This document shows, in pieces, positions 1 to 10,767 of a stretch of DNA of 64,000 nucleotides (position 1 is its first letter; each line of letters starts with the position of its first letter). The translations under genes were made by a program, and so were the position numbers. Source of the DNA: Sipunculus nudus (Eukaryota; Annelida; Sipuncula; Golfingiida; Sipunculidae). Below the pieces are notes generated by a model that was given only the letters and a program-made list of their open reading frames with translations, did no database searches and had not been told where the DNA came from. The stretch covers positions 35,680,901-35,744,900 of the forward strand of contig CM049317.1 of NCBI GenBank assembly GCA_026874595.1, in the 5' to 3' direction.

Positions 1-766
1 ACTTAAATGCACTTGTGAAACTGGCTCATAAATTGCCGTTTCAAGAGTCTCCTTAGCGGGCTGAATATTTCACCTTTATCCCTGTGTTGTCTTCTTCCGG
101 TTTGCATGCCGCGTCATCGTCTGAAGCCTTATTGAAAGAATTCCAGCCATAATAATCGTAAGTTTTACAAATTTTTCATAGCTGTCTACAGAAATGCATA
201 TACATAAGGGGAGATCTTATGATATTTAACATCCTTACCTTAAATTCCTGTTAGTTTGGAATATACACAAGCCATTCCAGGGTAAAAGTCTGGCTAATAA
301 GCTCAGCATCTGTAAGAGAGCTGCCTTGAACTATCTTGGTTAAGTTAGGATAACGTAAACAATTTTGATAAAGTAAACAAGAAAACCAGCTTAATATTGC
401 ATGAAGTTAAAATAATCTGACATTGCTTCAAGCCTGTTATACATGCAGCAGTGGCACGTGTTTGCATTAGCAGTTGTATTTTATTGAGACATTGTTCCGA
501 AAAGTACGGGATGATTCTAACTCGATAACGTAAAACACATTCGTGAAAGATTTGTGTTCATTCAGGTTTTTTTCATACTAACTTTACAACTTGATAGAAC
601 AAAGGCAATTTTAGTTGAAAGCTAATCAATATGTTTCTTTTTTTCATTTATATATAGATATATTTAACCTTTTTCTAATTCAATTAAAGACACTTCATCT
701 TACTCTGGATATCGTAAAACACTAAGCCATGGTAAATGATTAACTCTTTAAATATTAATTTTGCAG
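1..766. other. No gene seen; AT-rich flank
   Basis: I see no supportable coding sequence in this AT-rich stretch. A pyrimidine-containing TTTTGCAG acceptor at its right edge (AG at 765-766) suggests that the gene starting at 771 has an untranslated first exon somewhere upstream, here or outside the window. No terminal repeat or RNA gene was recognised. Confidence 0.5.
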
Positions 767-770
767 TGAA

Positions 771-1013
771 ATGAGGCATTCAGCGGCCAATCAGCGCCGG
801 TACAGGGAGAAACTGAAGGCCACAGACCCTAAGTATCTCCAAAGAGAGAGCAAAAGAGTGCTTAAGTATTACGTTCGAACTGAATTATTAACACCAGCAG
901 AGGTAGAAGAGAGGAGAAGGAGAGGCAGAGAGTCAATGCGTCACCAGAGGGCCAAAACAAAGGTTGTTCAGCATGTCATGCCTCCTCCCACGGGCAATGC
1001 TGGGTCTTTTTCT
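771..1013 (+). CDS. Exon 1 of the DDE-like gene (basic N-terminus)
   Basis: This exon starts at ATG 771, just after an AG acceptor at 765-766, and ends in phase 0 at a GTGAGT donor at 1014. It encodes 81 residues rich in Arg, Lys and Glu (RRYREKLKATDPKYLQRESK), probably nucleic-acid-binding and nuclear. The reading frame stays open only 3 codons past the donor, which fits an exon end. Confidence 0.6.
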
Positions 1014-1532
1014 GTGAGTACATAAAGTGAAAATTATGAACTTGGGGGAAAAATAGAAAACACCAGGACAGTATATAAATAATAACATTTCAGTATATAA
1101 ACTGTTAATTAATAGATAAAAATAATCATATAAATAAAAAAGAATCAATAAAACATTAAAAACTAAGATAAGAAATTAAATGAATATATTATAAATGGCT
1201 AAAATATATGCAAGTATAATAAATAAATATAATATTGATAAATAAATAGAAAAATATGTGATTATGATGCTATATATTAACAGTCATACCTGAAATTAAC
1301 ACCGAATTACAAGCATATGCGTTTGTATGGCAACACTGTAAATATCATTAAATAAAAATATAATTTACAAATATAATATAAATGAATTTAAATAAATTAT
1401 GTTTATAATGTAAAATTTATAATATATATCAACACTTATATTACCAACATTATACAAAAAAATAACATTCTTAAGTGTAAATTGATAAAATATATGAAAA
1501 ATTAATTAACAAACTTAGTTTATTAACAACAG

Positions 1533-1633
1533 GGCACAAGGAGATCATTGAGACTTGACGAGTCTGCTTTCCTCAGTACTGATGTTTCGAACATTGACAA
1601 TGAGAGTCAATCTACGTCCTCACTTGCAGGAAA
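1533..1633 (+). CDS. Probable exon 2 of the DDE-like gene
   Basis: The acceptor is at 1531-1532 (AACAACAG) and the frame is phase 0, beginning GTRRSLRLDESAF and Ser/Thr-rich. The candidate donor GTATGAG at 1634 leaves two bases (AA), which fits the one-base remainder of exon 3. The frame runs open to 1757, so a longer exon with a different donor cannot be excluded. I chose this donor only because its phase and sequence both fit. Confidence 0.4.
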
Positions 1634-2140
1634 GTATGAGCCAATGACATCCTCAGGAACAACCCCAAGCACGACAGATTTGGCTACCTCCGATGATGAA
1701 AGTTTTACTACTGCAGAAAAGCAAGCTATATGCAGGGTTATAGCTAGCCAAATTTAAATGGCGTTGGTCTGTCTTATAACTATTTTAAATGATATAATTT
1801 TGGCTCTCAATATATTCATTTTTGTAAACATTCTAATGAAGCAGAACTTTAATGCAGTTTTGGGTAATAAATAACCAACGTTTTATGGCTAGTAACTGTT
1901 TTTTGAAGATCTTTAAGATCTTATATGCTGGTCCGTGGGTTGCAAATTTTAGGTCTGTGCCGGTCGGCTGCAGCAGGTCCTGGCTATCCCAACGGGCGCC
2001 AACTGGCGTGGCTGTAACCCTTGTTATAAAGTTCAATTTACTTTTACCATAACATGTACGTATAATGCGTACTTGTAATATGATAACTTTGAGCAATATT
2101 CCCTTTGTGATGCATTATTATATTTGTGGTTTTTTTTCAG

Positions 2141-3587
2141 ACTTCAGGTGAAACTGCCGTTTATGACCCAGAGGGCAAAAATTAGTAAAAGAATTAGTCG
2201 TCAGGTTGCGATCCTCAATCAACAAAAAAGCAAAATGACTGCAGAGATACAAAACCTTAAGCGCACTATATGGAAGCTAAAAAAGCGGAACAGCCGTTTG
2301 AAGACCAGAGTTAAGACCAGAATTGCTCCTGTTGATGCCAAAAAGAAGACAGTTGTTCAGTCTACTCCTGTGAAGGAAGCTGACTCATTGCTCAGAAGTG
2401 AGCGGTTTTCTCCAAGAAAATGCAGGGAAGTGAGAAAGCGTCTGATTATGAGTTCCTCCCTATTGGCTCACATGTGCACAATGCAGGAGAAAGATCAGAA
2501 GAGGGCTGTAGCATCTGTGGCACGCACATTATCTGCCAGACTACTTGCACGGTCTTTAGACGTTAATCGAAAGTTGGGAAAACAACAAATTAACAAACGA
2601 AAGATTCAAGCAACTCTTAATAAAAAGGCCATCCAGGCTTTTTGTCTTGATCCTGCTAATTCCACTTGCCTCCCAGGCAAAAAAGATGTTATAAAGATAG
2701 GTGGGCAAAAGGTGCAGAAACACATTCTCAGTGACAACACTGATATTTTGCATGCTCGATTCAACTATGAGAATCCTCGAAAAAAGGTTGGGCTATCTAC
2801 TTTCAAGAAATATCGCCCAAAAAATGCACTTCCTGTCAAGCGGGTGATACGCAATGTGGCACTCTGCAAGATCCATCAAAATTTTGTGTTGCGACTGCTG
2901 CCCCTGAAATCTATTGGAGTTACCCAGTGTACAACCAAGTTCGTCACTGAATACACAAATGAAACTGCTTCAGAAAAGCTGCAGGAAATTCAGGATCGAG
3001 TGGTCAAGTTTCGGCAGTGGAGGGCCTGCACTGAGGATCTTAAAGGCAAACCAGTTAAAAGGACAGTTCTTACTGATGTTGTTGAAGAAAAAGCCCTTTT
3101 CAAACACAATTTCCTCGATTGTCTATTGTCGTTCAGAGAGCATCACGCCAGGGTGATCAATCAGTATGAAATCTTCGCTCATCTGAAAGCAAATTTACCT
3201 GTCAACGAGGCAACCGTGCAAGTTGATTTCGCCGAAAATTATGTTTGTAATTACGGAGACGAAGTTGCGGCTGCATACTTCTCAAAGGTACAGGTGACAA
3301 TCCACCCGGCAGTGTTCCATTTTAAAGGTGAGAACGGCAGGTTGGAACACAAGAGTGTTGTTGTCCTTTCGGATGAAACCTCTCACAAGGCCACAACGGT
3401 TTTCGCCTTTCTGAAGAAATTGATGGAATGGTTGAAGAGAGAGAAGCCTCGAGTGAAAGCCATCCACTACCTCTCAGATTCACCTATGTCCCAGTACAGA
3501 AACAGTACAATATTTGGAATTGTCTTCCACCATGAAGGATTATTTGGAATTTGGGCAACCTGGAACTACTTCGGAAAGGAGCATTGA
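2141..3587 (+). CDS. Main exon of DDE-like gene, ends at premature stop
   Basis: About 480 codons follow the acceptor at 2139-2140. Order: a coiled-coil Lys/Arg/Gln region (about 50 residues), a low-similarity linker with RFSPRKCREVRKRL, then conserved blocks near 3225 (VDFAENY) and 3466 (HYLSDSPMSQYRN). Asp in each block is a plausible catalytic acidic residue by analogy with DDE enzymes (inference). The TGA at 3585-3587 truncates the frame exactly where I would expect a His-Gly-Lys-Gly-type block in relatives. A third catalytic position may therefore be deleted. Confidence 0.6.
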
Positions 3588-4277
3588 TAAAATCTGCCCA
3601 AGATTTTATGCATTGGGGCACAGGTCTCGGGGACAAATCAGATGTGTTATTTCTTTTGGTTCCATCCAGCAAGGTAGAAGAAGCCACGCGGCAGCTTGAT
3701 TTGATAGCAAAATTCCCTGTCCCACACACCATGAAGACACATGCTATTGTTCCCGCACAGGGGAAACTGTTCACCAGGAAAACTTCCTGTTTCAAGGAGT
3801 GTTGTTGGTCTCTTGGCAATTTCCACCCGCAGTGCTTTGGCTGGGAGTGTCATGATCAGAATATAGAGGAGAAGTCCATAGCTGCAAGCCCAGTCCAAGA
3901 CAAGGGCGACACAAAGACATCTGAATATGACTTACAATTGACTAGCTCAACAATCCAGGAAAGTCGACGGTGAGGTGGCAAGCGATGAAAAAAAACTGGC
4001 TCCTTTCTCCGTTGGACAGTATGTGGCGGTAAGATATTCAGGTGAAATATACGTTGGGAATATTCTCGAAGCTGAAGACTATGAATACCGTATTAACTTT
4101 ATGGAAAGTGTCACCAAATCCGCTCTCAATTTCCGATGGCCGACAAGACCTGACGTATTGTGGGTAGTACCAGAAGATATCCTCGGTGTTCTTGGCTCTC
4201 CTATCCCTAAAGGCCGTTCGCAGCGGTCTTTTTTATTTTCTAATGATGACCAAGAGTTTCTGTCCAATTTATATTAA
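3588..4277 (+). pseudogene. Frameshifted 3' remainder of DDE-like gene
   Basis: Two frames carry the rest of the protein. From about 3588 to 3973 reads LIKSAQDFMHWGTGLGDKSD and a Cys/His-containing region with CFKECCW. From about 3972 to 4277, in the next frame, reads a small beta-rich domain (VGQYVAVRYSGEIYVGNI; RPDVLWVVPEDILGVL). No GT-AG intron explains either frame change, so I treat both as mutations. Confidence 0.55.
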
Positions 4278-5660
4278 TATTTTAAATATTTTTATGATTA
4301 ATTTGTCTGTTTCTGTCAAGGACTGGGTTCACAAACTGTTTTTCAATGCATTATTTTCATCGATAAGAAATGCAATGGATAAGCACCATCGTGGACGAAA
4401 CAAATTCTTTACACTAAATTTTGTAAGGTGTCGTGTACTTCCATTTATGCTACTGTGCCCAAAAGGATACCAGGTTTCATGGCTCTCCTCTATATAAGTT
4501 GATGTTTGCCAGAGTTGGATTGGTAAATATGTATCAATGAACCTTATTTCTTAGCCATCAATGGACTTTTTCAGTGTAACTGATATATTTGATTATCTGT
4601 CTACCTATCTATATAAGTTGATGTATATACATACAAAAAAGCTGTTTTTAAGGAAAACAATAAAAATTTTTATATCTTGGTTTTTTTATTTGAGTATATG
4701 TTTGTTTAAATATATATATGTGTGTGTGTGTGTGTGAGATGATATTTCCTTTTAATTCAGTCAGATATCTGCTGGTCTCTCCTTTTATAAAATTATTAGA
4801 GGTTTTTCCCAGTTTTTCCCATTTTCCCACTTTGAGAGGTTTTTCCAAAGGCGGTAAATATTGGTATTTACCAGCTGGTAAATACCGCACTGGGAAAAAC
4901 TTAACAACCCTGACTGTTATATGTTTTTTACGTTATCCGATTGTATGGAGAGTATGAAGCCAGTAGATACAGGAAACAATGTGCCATTCGTTTTTTTTTT
5001 TTTATTTTCTTTTTATTCTCTGGGACAAATGCCTTACCAGCAATTTGAATATAGATTTAAAGAAGAATAATCTGGAGGGAAAACTTATGATGAGGTAAAT
5101 ATCAGGCGTTTTATTTAATTTCTTGTTAATAACATTGAAAACTCACAACTGCACATGATAAAGTGACGTTTCTGATCAAAGGCATCATATAATGCCTTTG
5201 TGGTTATCAGGAAATACTCAATAAGTTGTAACTGAATAATACTTTTTCCGCCCATACTGGGCCATAAACTGTGTGTTTTACGTTATCTTAGATAAGGTTG
5301 CTCATGATAAGCCTATGCGTTTCCTTTAAATATTTAAGATTATCATATCATATGTAATTTTAGACTTGACAGGATGCTGCTTCTTTTTAAAACATAAAGA
5401 GTTACCATTGATTCTATTTGTAAGCACAGCAGGATTTGATATGAGGTTGAATTGCCATGTTTTTCTGTACTCTCCTGTGTTTATTGTAACAGGTGAGTTC
5501 AAACCAGCCATATTAAATTTTATATATAGCTTAGGGACATCTTTTGGTTTTAAAATGTTGTAAGACAATTGTATTCCATAGTGGTGCCTCTTTTTTCAGA
5601 ATTCATGTCATATAATTATGAATAAATGTTTTCTTGTTGAAAAAAACTTCTGGATCTTGT
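4278..5660. other. Intergenic, with a TG repeat and a perfect palindrome
   Basis: There is a (TG)n microsatellite at about 4719-4736. A perfect 24-bp palindrome at 4862-4885 is centred on AGCT, with GGTATTTACC arms, flanked by T/C-rich repeats of TTTTTCCCA. The palindrome and its flanks look like the end of an interspersed repeat. A candidate poly(A) signal for the upstream gene is AATAAA at 4659-4664. No gene is visible. Confidence 0.5.
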
Positions 5661-5661
5661 A

Positions 5662-7571
5662 AACAAGGGACCCATGGGTCACGGCGCTCAGCTGATCGTG
5701 ATTGGACTATAAATGTTTCTCCACTGTGATACTATATCGAGTCGATAAAGCTTATGAATATCATGTACATGTTGGGCTATTATAAAGGAATGTAATGTAA
5801 TATGTGAGTAAATGATAAATGAAATTACCTGACTGATGGATTAATAGAGTCAAATAAAGTGGTTTATTTTTTATTTATTTAGGAGGGGTTGAAAATTGTG
5901 ATATACTTGAGCAAATATGAATGCAATGACAGCAGTAATAAGCAGTAGTAGAATGATGATAAGGCTATTTGTTGAAGGATCTAAAGTGTATGGTAGTCTG
6001 CAAGTGTTCAATTTGACAGATATGATGTTATGATTAACTATGCTGATGAAGTGATTTATGAATATGTGACTGTATGACACAATATCTCTTTAGTCTTGAC
6101 AAGGTACATTATTGTGATGCCCACTATGTCTTCATATTACACAATATTGACATAATTTCTGGCATGTACATAGGTACCTATGGACGAATAGTTATACAAA
6201 ATATTAAAGTATGAATATATCTGATTCATCTTGTTCTTGCTTACTGAGGCTGACTTTGGGATGGGGTTCGGAGACGGGAAAAGTGAGGGCAGCACGAAGG
6301 TGGATGTAGAAATATTCTATTGTAATGTTTTTCATTTATATAAGAATATGAAAAGCTAAGAGGAAAGGGGCCCTCCTACTTGGTTATAGTAAAGTTCTAA
6401 ATATATGATTGCAAACTAATACTCTGACAAGACTGTCATGAAGAAAAACAGTAAAAGTTTTGAGATACTGTGTTGCATACGAAAATTTACAGATGGACAG
6501 GCAAGTGGACAGAATGGACTAATACCTTTATTTCACTTTCAAGAGAATAATGCATTTAAGTTTATATATAATTCTTTTTTTTTAAGCAGATCCATTTTTT
6601 CCATTAAGAAATTGTTATCTGAATTTATCTATTTTTTTTCCTTAATATCTCGAAGGAACAAAGTCTTAATGACCCAATTTTCGGTATGGTAGGAGATTTT
6701 GGGGACATCTAAAATTATGTCAACAGCCTGGGGAGCATAGAGAGGTGCACTGAATGACCTACAGTCATCAAAGTGGACTGCTTGACAATGTAAGGGAATA
6801 CAAGAGCCTCCAAAAAAATTCAATAACTAGCCTAATTTTGCAGCTTTTTTTTCAAATTTCAGATTTTAACAGATTAAATCCTTATGTATACATGGTGTGA
6901 AAATTAAATCCACAGTAATAACAGGAAAAAAACATGCCATGGCCAAAGTTGGGCAAAATTTAAGGTACCAATTTTATATTTTTGCCAATATTTAAAAAAA
7001 TTTAACAAATTTTGATCTAATTTTTGGTATACAATTAAATTTTGATTAATTAAAGTTGTATTACTGGAAAAAAGTCCCTACCTTTAACACTTTTGGTCTT
7101 AAGTGACCAAATATCTTCCTGATTTTTTTAACAAAGTCCATTATGTTTGGGCCCATAACTTTTTTTTAAATTATATAATACTGACTTAATATCTGGCATG
7201 TACATAGGAACTATATAGAGGAATATTTATGGTAAATATAAAGAAAACCAGATGAGTGGTTTTGATATTAGGCAGTCCTGAAGTGTGAAAATAGATTTCT
7301 AATAAAAAATTGAGGTTTTTCCTTAATATCTCAAAGGAACGAAGTCCTATTGACCCAATTTTTGTCATGGTAGGAGATTATGGGGACATCTAACTGCAAG
7401 CCGAAATTCAGATTCGTAGGTCCAACGGTGTCGAAACGTGCCAGTCTAACGGACAGACATCCAGACGGACAGACAGACAGACGGACGGACAGACAGACAG
7501 ACAGACAGACGGACGACGGACAATGGACCATGACTATAGCTCAGATGACTTCTAGTCAGCTGAGCTAAAAA
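5662..7571 (-). mobile_element. HINE-like (non-autonomous Helentron-like) element, copy A
   Basis: Read on the minus strand, it starts TTTTTAGCTCAGCTGACT at 7571, runs through a GTCC/GTCT microsatellite (7450-7515), and ends with TCAGCTGAGCGCCGTGACCC, a GACCCATGGGTC palindrome and CTTGTT at 5662. The subterminal repeat GCTCAGCTGA occurs inverted at both ends. The 5' end can also fold (AGCTCAGCTGACT with AGTCATCTGAGCT). The body matches three other copies in this window. No protein is encoded. The Helentron-related classification is inferred from architecture. Confidence 0.65.
7450..7515. repeat. GACA/GACG microsatellite inside HINE-like copy A
   Basis: A run of GACAGACAGACG-type tetranucleotides. 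The same position in the other copies holds GTCC/GTCT runs, so the microsatellite is a family feature and not a chance insertion. Confidence 0.8.
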
Positions 7572-8497
7572 CATAGATAAATTAGCTCTCATGAGAGGCT
7601 TAACATTGAGCCTTTACTGAAGATTGACAATTGCATATTTGATGATACCATTTTTTTACCTAGGTAGGCAAGAGCTTTAATTTTTAGACTCATAATTATT
7701 ATGAGGATACAAATATGTTGCATTTATTTCCATTTTGAACACTAGCTGGGGGCATTTACAGTGGCCTGACCCATATATGAATGTGATGCTATATTTCCTA
7801 ACATTTGTAATAAAAATGTAATTAATAAATGATATCTTAAATAATGGTGTGCTTTGTTGCAGGGTTGGCAAGTTTTAGGCAGGAAGGTTTTAACCATAGG
7901 TGTTAACCTGGTTAAAACTGCCCCGCCTAAAACAGGTTTTGGGCAGGTTTTAGGCACCAAAAGTGCCTTAAACCTCTATTTGTTTAAATTTCTGACTTAA
8001 AGATCTATAAAACTACCAAACTGGCTGGGGTGATGCAGTCACAAGGGTTTGCTGGGCTTCTGGAAGGTTTCTGGTATTACTAGTAATGCATGATTTCCTG
8101 TTGGCTGGCATCATGCAGTCTTCAAAGAGCCTGTATAGGTTTCATGAGACCATGTTTGAGTGGCACATAGTTTCATTGACAAATGTAAAGTCACTAACAG
8201 GACCCTTTGGGTTTACTAATGAGTGCCCTTCTACCTTGAATGATGTTATAGAGCTTCCAGTATGCCTCCTGTAACTTAGTGTAAGGCAGAGCATCAGAAG
8301 GGAAGGGGTAGGCATGCTTGATTAGACCAGAAAATTACTATTTATCAGGGTGATGGGGGTAATAAGAAAAAGTTTGTTGTATGTGAATAACTAACGAGCT
8401 TGATTAAAGACAACCTAATGATCATGTGACCTGTATTGATCGATCAGTGTTGGTTACGTGTCATGGCCGTTGCTAATTACACATAGTCACGCTAAAC
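7572..8497. other. No gene seen; internal repeat around TTTTAGGC
   Basis: The stretch contains a short imperfect inverted segment near 7866-7950, with AGTTTTAGGCAGG and CTGCCCCGCCTAAAACAGG and repeated AGGTTTTAGGC, possibly a MITE end. No open reading frame here resembles a gene. Confidence 0.35.
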
Positions 8498-9126
8498 ATG
8501 GAGCCGGTAAGAGGTACACCGTCTTTATGGGACCGTTTAGCTTCCATAACTGAAAGTGCATTGGCTGAGCAATCATCCAAACACCCTACGAAGAGTCAGA
8601 GTCAGCCAGAAGCGGAAAACATAGAGGCCCAAGAGAAATTAAGAAAATACTGGATAAACTTCGGGCAGAGCTACAAGCAAAATTAGGGAGACAATTAGGA
8701 ACCGTGGTTTCACCTGGTGCTGGCATTTCCACAGCCTCAGAGTCCGTACCTTTGACACCTGATGCCGTTGGTTCTACAGTGTCACAGTCCGTAACGGTTA
8801 CAGATGGTGCGTCAAGTTCAGCTGCATCACATTTAGTTTGGGCGAGTGTCAATACAGAAATTGTAGAAACAGCAGAGGCTGCAAGTGAATGCAGTTACAG
8901 CAGTCGGAGCCGAGGCGCATGCAGCAGAAACATCAATCATATCACACATACTCGCTTAATCAGAAATGTGTTAGTGTCCAAAGAATGGTGTATTAATTGG
9001 CTTATGGAACAAAAAATACTTGTGGACAAACATGTCTGTCCTGTATACCAAACTGCCATGCGCCTAGTAACTGTAAACAGAAGTGATTACAGCGATCGTC
9101 CGATCGACCGAGGCAACACAATTTAA
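8498..9126 (+). pseudogene. Merlin/ISXO2-type transposase N-terminal remnant
   Basis: An ATG at 8498 opens 62 codons. One frame shift near 8620-8640 joins it to a second frame that continues to 9126 (in that frame: REIKKILDKLRAELQAKLG, then a Ser/Thr/Val-rich linker). The last part reads EWCINWLMEQKILVDKHVCP followed by VYQTAM. From memory of the family, ISXO2/Merlin proteins have a WL-x-L-CPxCxxxM N-terminal zinc motif. Here the second Cys is Tyr, and the sequence stops before any DDE domain. I judge it a truncated, frameshifted relic. It could instead be a host gene exon. Confidence 0.4.
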
Positions 9127-9147
9127 GACTGTCCAGTCTTCACGAAG

Positions 9148-9290
9148 CGGGACCGATTTGGCAGAAGCGATATATGGGCGGGACCGAATGGCAACCACGC
9201 GGGACCGAAACGGCAGTTAGCAAACCTCAATCGGCCCCGGGACTGAAATGGCATACGTTACCTACCGGGACCATATATAACTAATGGTAC
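9148..9290 (+). repeat. Five iterations of a CGGGACCGAAATGGCA motif
   Basis: Variants of CGGGACCGAWWYGGCA begin near 9148, 9178, 9199, 9238 and 9268 (the last shortened), irregularly spaced by about 20-40 bp. They sit between the transposase remnant and the OTU element and may be protein-binding iterons or the eroded end of another element. Confidence 0.5.
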
Positions 9291-9309
9291 CCACAAACCC
9301 GTACCGTCA

Positions 9310-9319
9310 CTTCGTCACC
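9310..9319. repeat. Left target-site duplication of the OTU element
   Basis: CTTCGTCACC, repeated directly at 13883-13892 on the other side of the 4.56 kb element. Because of one ambiguous base at the junction the true duplication is 9 or 10 bp. Confidence 0.7.
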
Positions 9320-9619
9320 GGTCCCTTGAAACACCCAAAACACCGGTGTTTTGGGTATGTATGACGAAACACCACGAAACACCTATTATCTCTTTAATTA
9401 TAAGGAAAATATTAGTACCAGTGAATGAATAGTCACCTAACTGATATATCTGTACAATTTTAGGCACTAAATCGGTAAAATAAAGTAAAACGAGAGTGTT
9501 ACGTCATACGGTCGGCATGATGACACTTGACAGCACAGAGCCGCCATATTTCATATTAATGCTACTGCCCCCTGGCGGAGCTTTTGTAAATTACTGTGAA
9601 TGGTGTTTTGGGTGATTGA
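9320..9619 (+). repeat. Left terminal inverted repeat of the OTU element
   Basis: It pairs with 13368-13882. It holds a 24-bp perfect palindrome at 9333-9356 (arms ACCCAAAACACC) that the right copy lacks, and a CTCF-like sequence at 9562-9581 on the minus strand. It is also the undisturbed empty site for the MITE that split the right copy. Confidence 0.8.
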
Positions 9620-9844
9620 ATAAAACGATAGTATTCTTTGTAATAGAAGTGAGAATACGATTCTCTATGTGTATTGTTGTATTTGCTAATATTTCCAAAC
9701 TGTCTTTATACAGTAATTTGGAGTGTCACTGTGCACTTTATCAAGACTACAGTTTTTTTTATTGTAAAATGTTCCAATCAAAAATGAACTGTTATTATTT
9801 CTAAATGAACACTTGTAAAAAATTGTAAAATATTCCTAGTCAAA

Positions 9845-10172
9845 TCAATCAATTATTTAATTTTATACTATATTAATTTTTATTATTATTGTTAAGCATC
9901 AGTTATTTATTATTTTAAGCATTGATTATTTAATATTATTTCTACATGAAGTTTCTATTGACACATTTGCCGTTATAATTTTTGTTCATAATTATAAAAA
10001 AATTAATCAATCAATTGTTAAATTTAATCCTATATTTATTTTAATTATTATTGTTAAGCATCAGTTATTTATTATTTTAAGCATTGATTAATCATTTATT
10101 ATTATTTCTACATGAAGTTTCTATTGACACATTTGCCGTTATAATTTTGGTTCATAATTATAAAACATTAAA
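9845..10172. repeat. 162-bp tandem duplication
   Basis: Two adjacent copies share AAGCATCAGTTATTTATT and CATGAAGTTTCTATTGACAC. Equivalent positions are about 162 bp apart (GTTAAGCATC at 9891 and 10053). AT-rich and non-coding, upstream of the PHD-OTU gene. Confidence 0.8.
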
Positions 10173-10767
10173 TCAAACCAGGCACAAAAAACCTACATAC
10201 CTTTCATTTATGTGTTCATCAAGAGTCGTAGATAAGGAATGAGACTGCTCAGTAAACAGTTGTTGCGCATCAGTTGACACTCAGAACGATATTACAGTTT
10301 GACAGTAATCAAGATGTCAAGTGAACTCACAACAATCTCACAGTTTGTCAGTATTCAAGATGATATATTCAGCCGTTCAATCAAACATGACTAAACTGGT
10401 CACAGATGACCACAGATGACCCTAAGTTAATTAGCGCTTCAGTTGGTTTGGCAGATGAGCGATAACTTCTTAATTAATTACCCCTTTGAGTTACTAGATC
10501 AAAGACTAGTTATTGCATCAGTCGTTTGGGGTTGAGTAATCACGCATGACCGGAGGTGTGAAGATGTTTGGATTATATCATACTTGAACTCACAATTATT
10601 CATTATCGGTTTTAATTACAGGTGGAAAGTTTGTGATTTATCATAGTTTGTTTGTCTGTCATGCATGCGTGGCTGAACTTCAAACGAATGTCTACCCTAT
10701 AAACATGTGAGGATTAACATAACTGTTCATTCCATATGTGAATACGCATGTTGTAACAAAGCAAGTT

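Larger units (their letters stand above)
771..4277 (+). pseudogene. DDE-transposase-like nuclear protein gene, broken
   Basis: The gene model has three exons: 771-1013 (donor GTGAGT), 1533-1633 (AG acceptor, GTATGAG donor) and 2141 onward (poly-T/CAG acceptor). The phases join cleanly as 0 then 2+1. Exon 1 encodes a very basic Arg/Lys-rich stretch with RRYREKLKATDPKY, and exon 3 opens with a coiled coil of basic heptads. A globular part follows with VDFAENYVCNYGDE, HYLSDSPMSQYRN and WNYFGKEH, a pattern I know from a large family of uncharacterised metazoan proteins with a probable RNase-H/DDE fold. Frame is lost at 3585: TGA follows WNYFGKEH, and homologous reading resumes in another frame at about 3588 (LIKSAQDFMHWG). 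A second frameshift near 3972 leads into a C-terminal domain (FSVGQYVAVRYSGEIYVGNI, then FRWPTRPDVLWV). An AATAAA lies at 4659. It is probably a decayed transposase-derived gene. The family name is uncertain and the middle exon is the weakest part of the model. Confidence 0.6.

Noticed and set aside
7331-7568. Open frames through the GACA/GACG run, both strands
   Set aside because: Microsatellite inside a HINE-like element; Ser/Cys/Val or Thr/Asp repeats only.
9317-9320. CCGG at the left end of the OTU element, considered as a Ginger1-type target
   Set aside because: The right end lacks CCGG, and the termini are GGTCCC rather than TGT...ACA.
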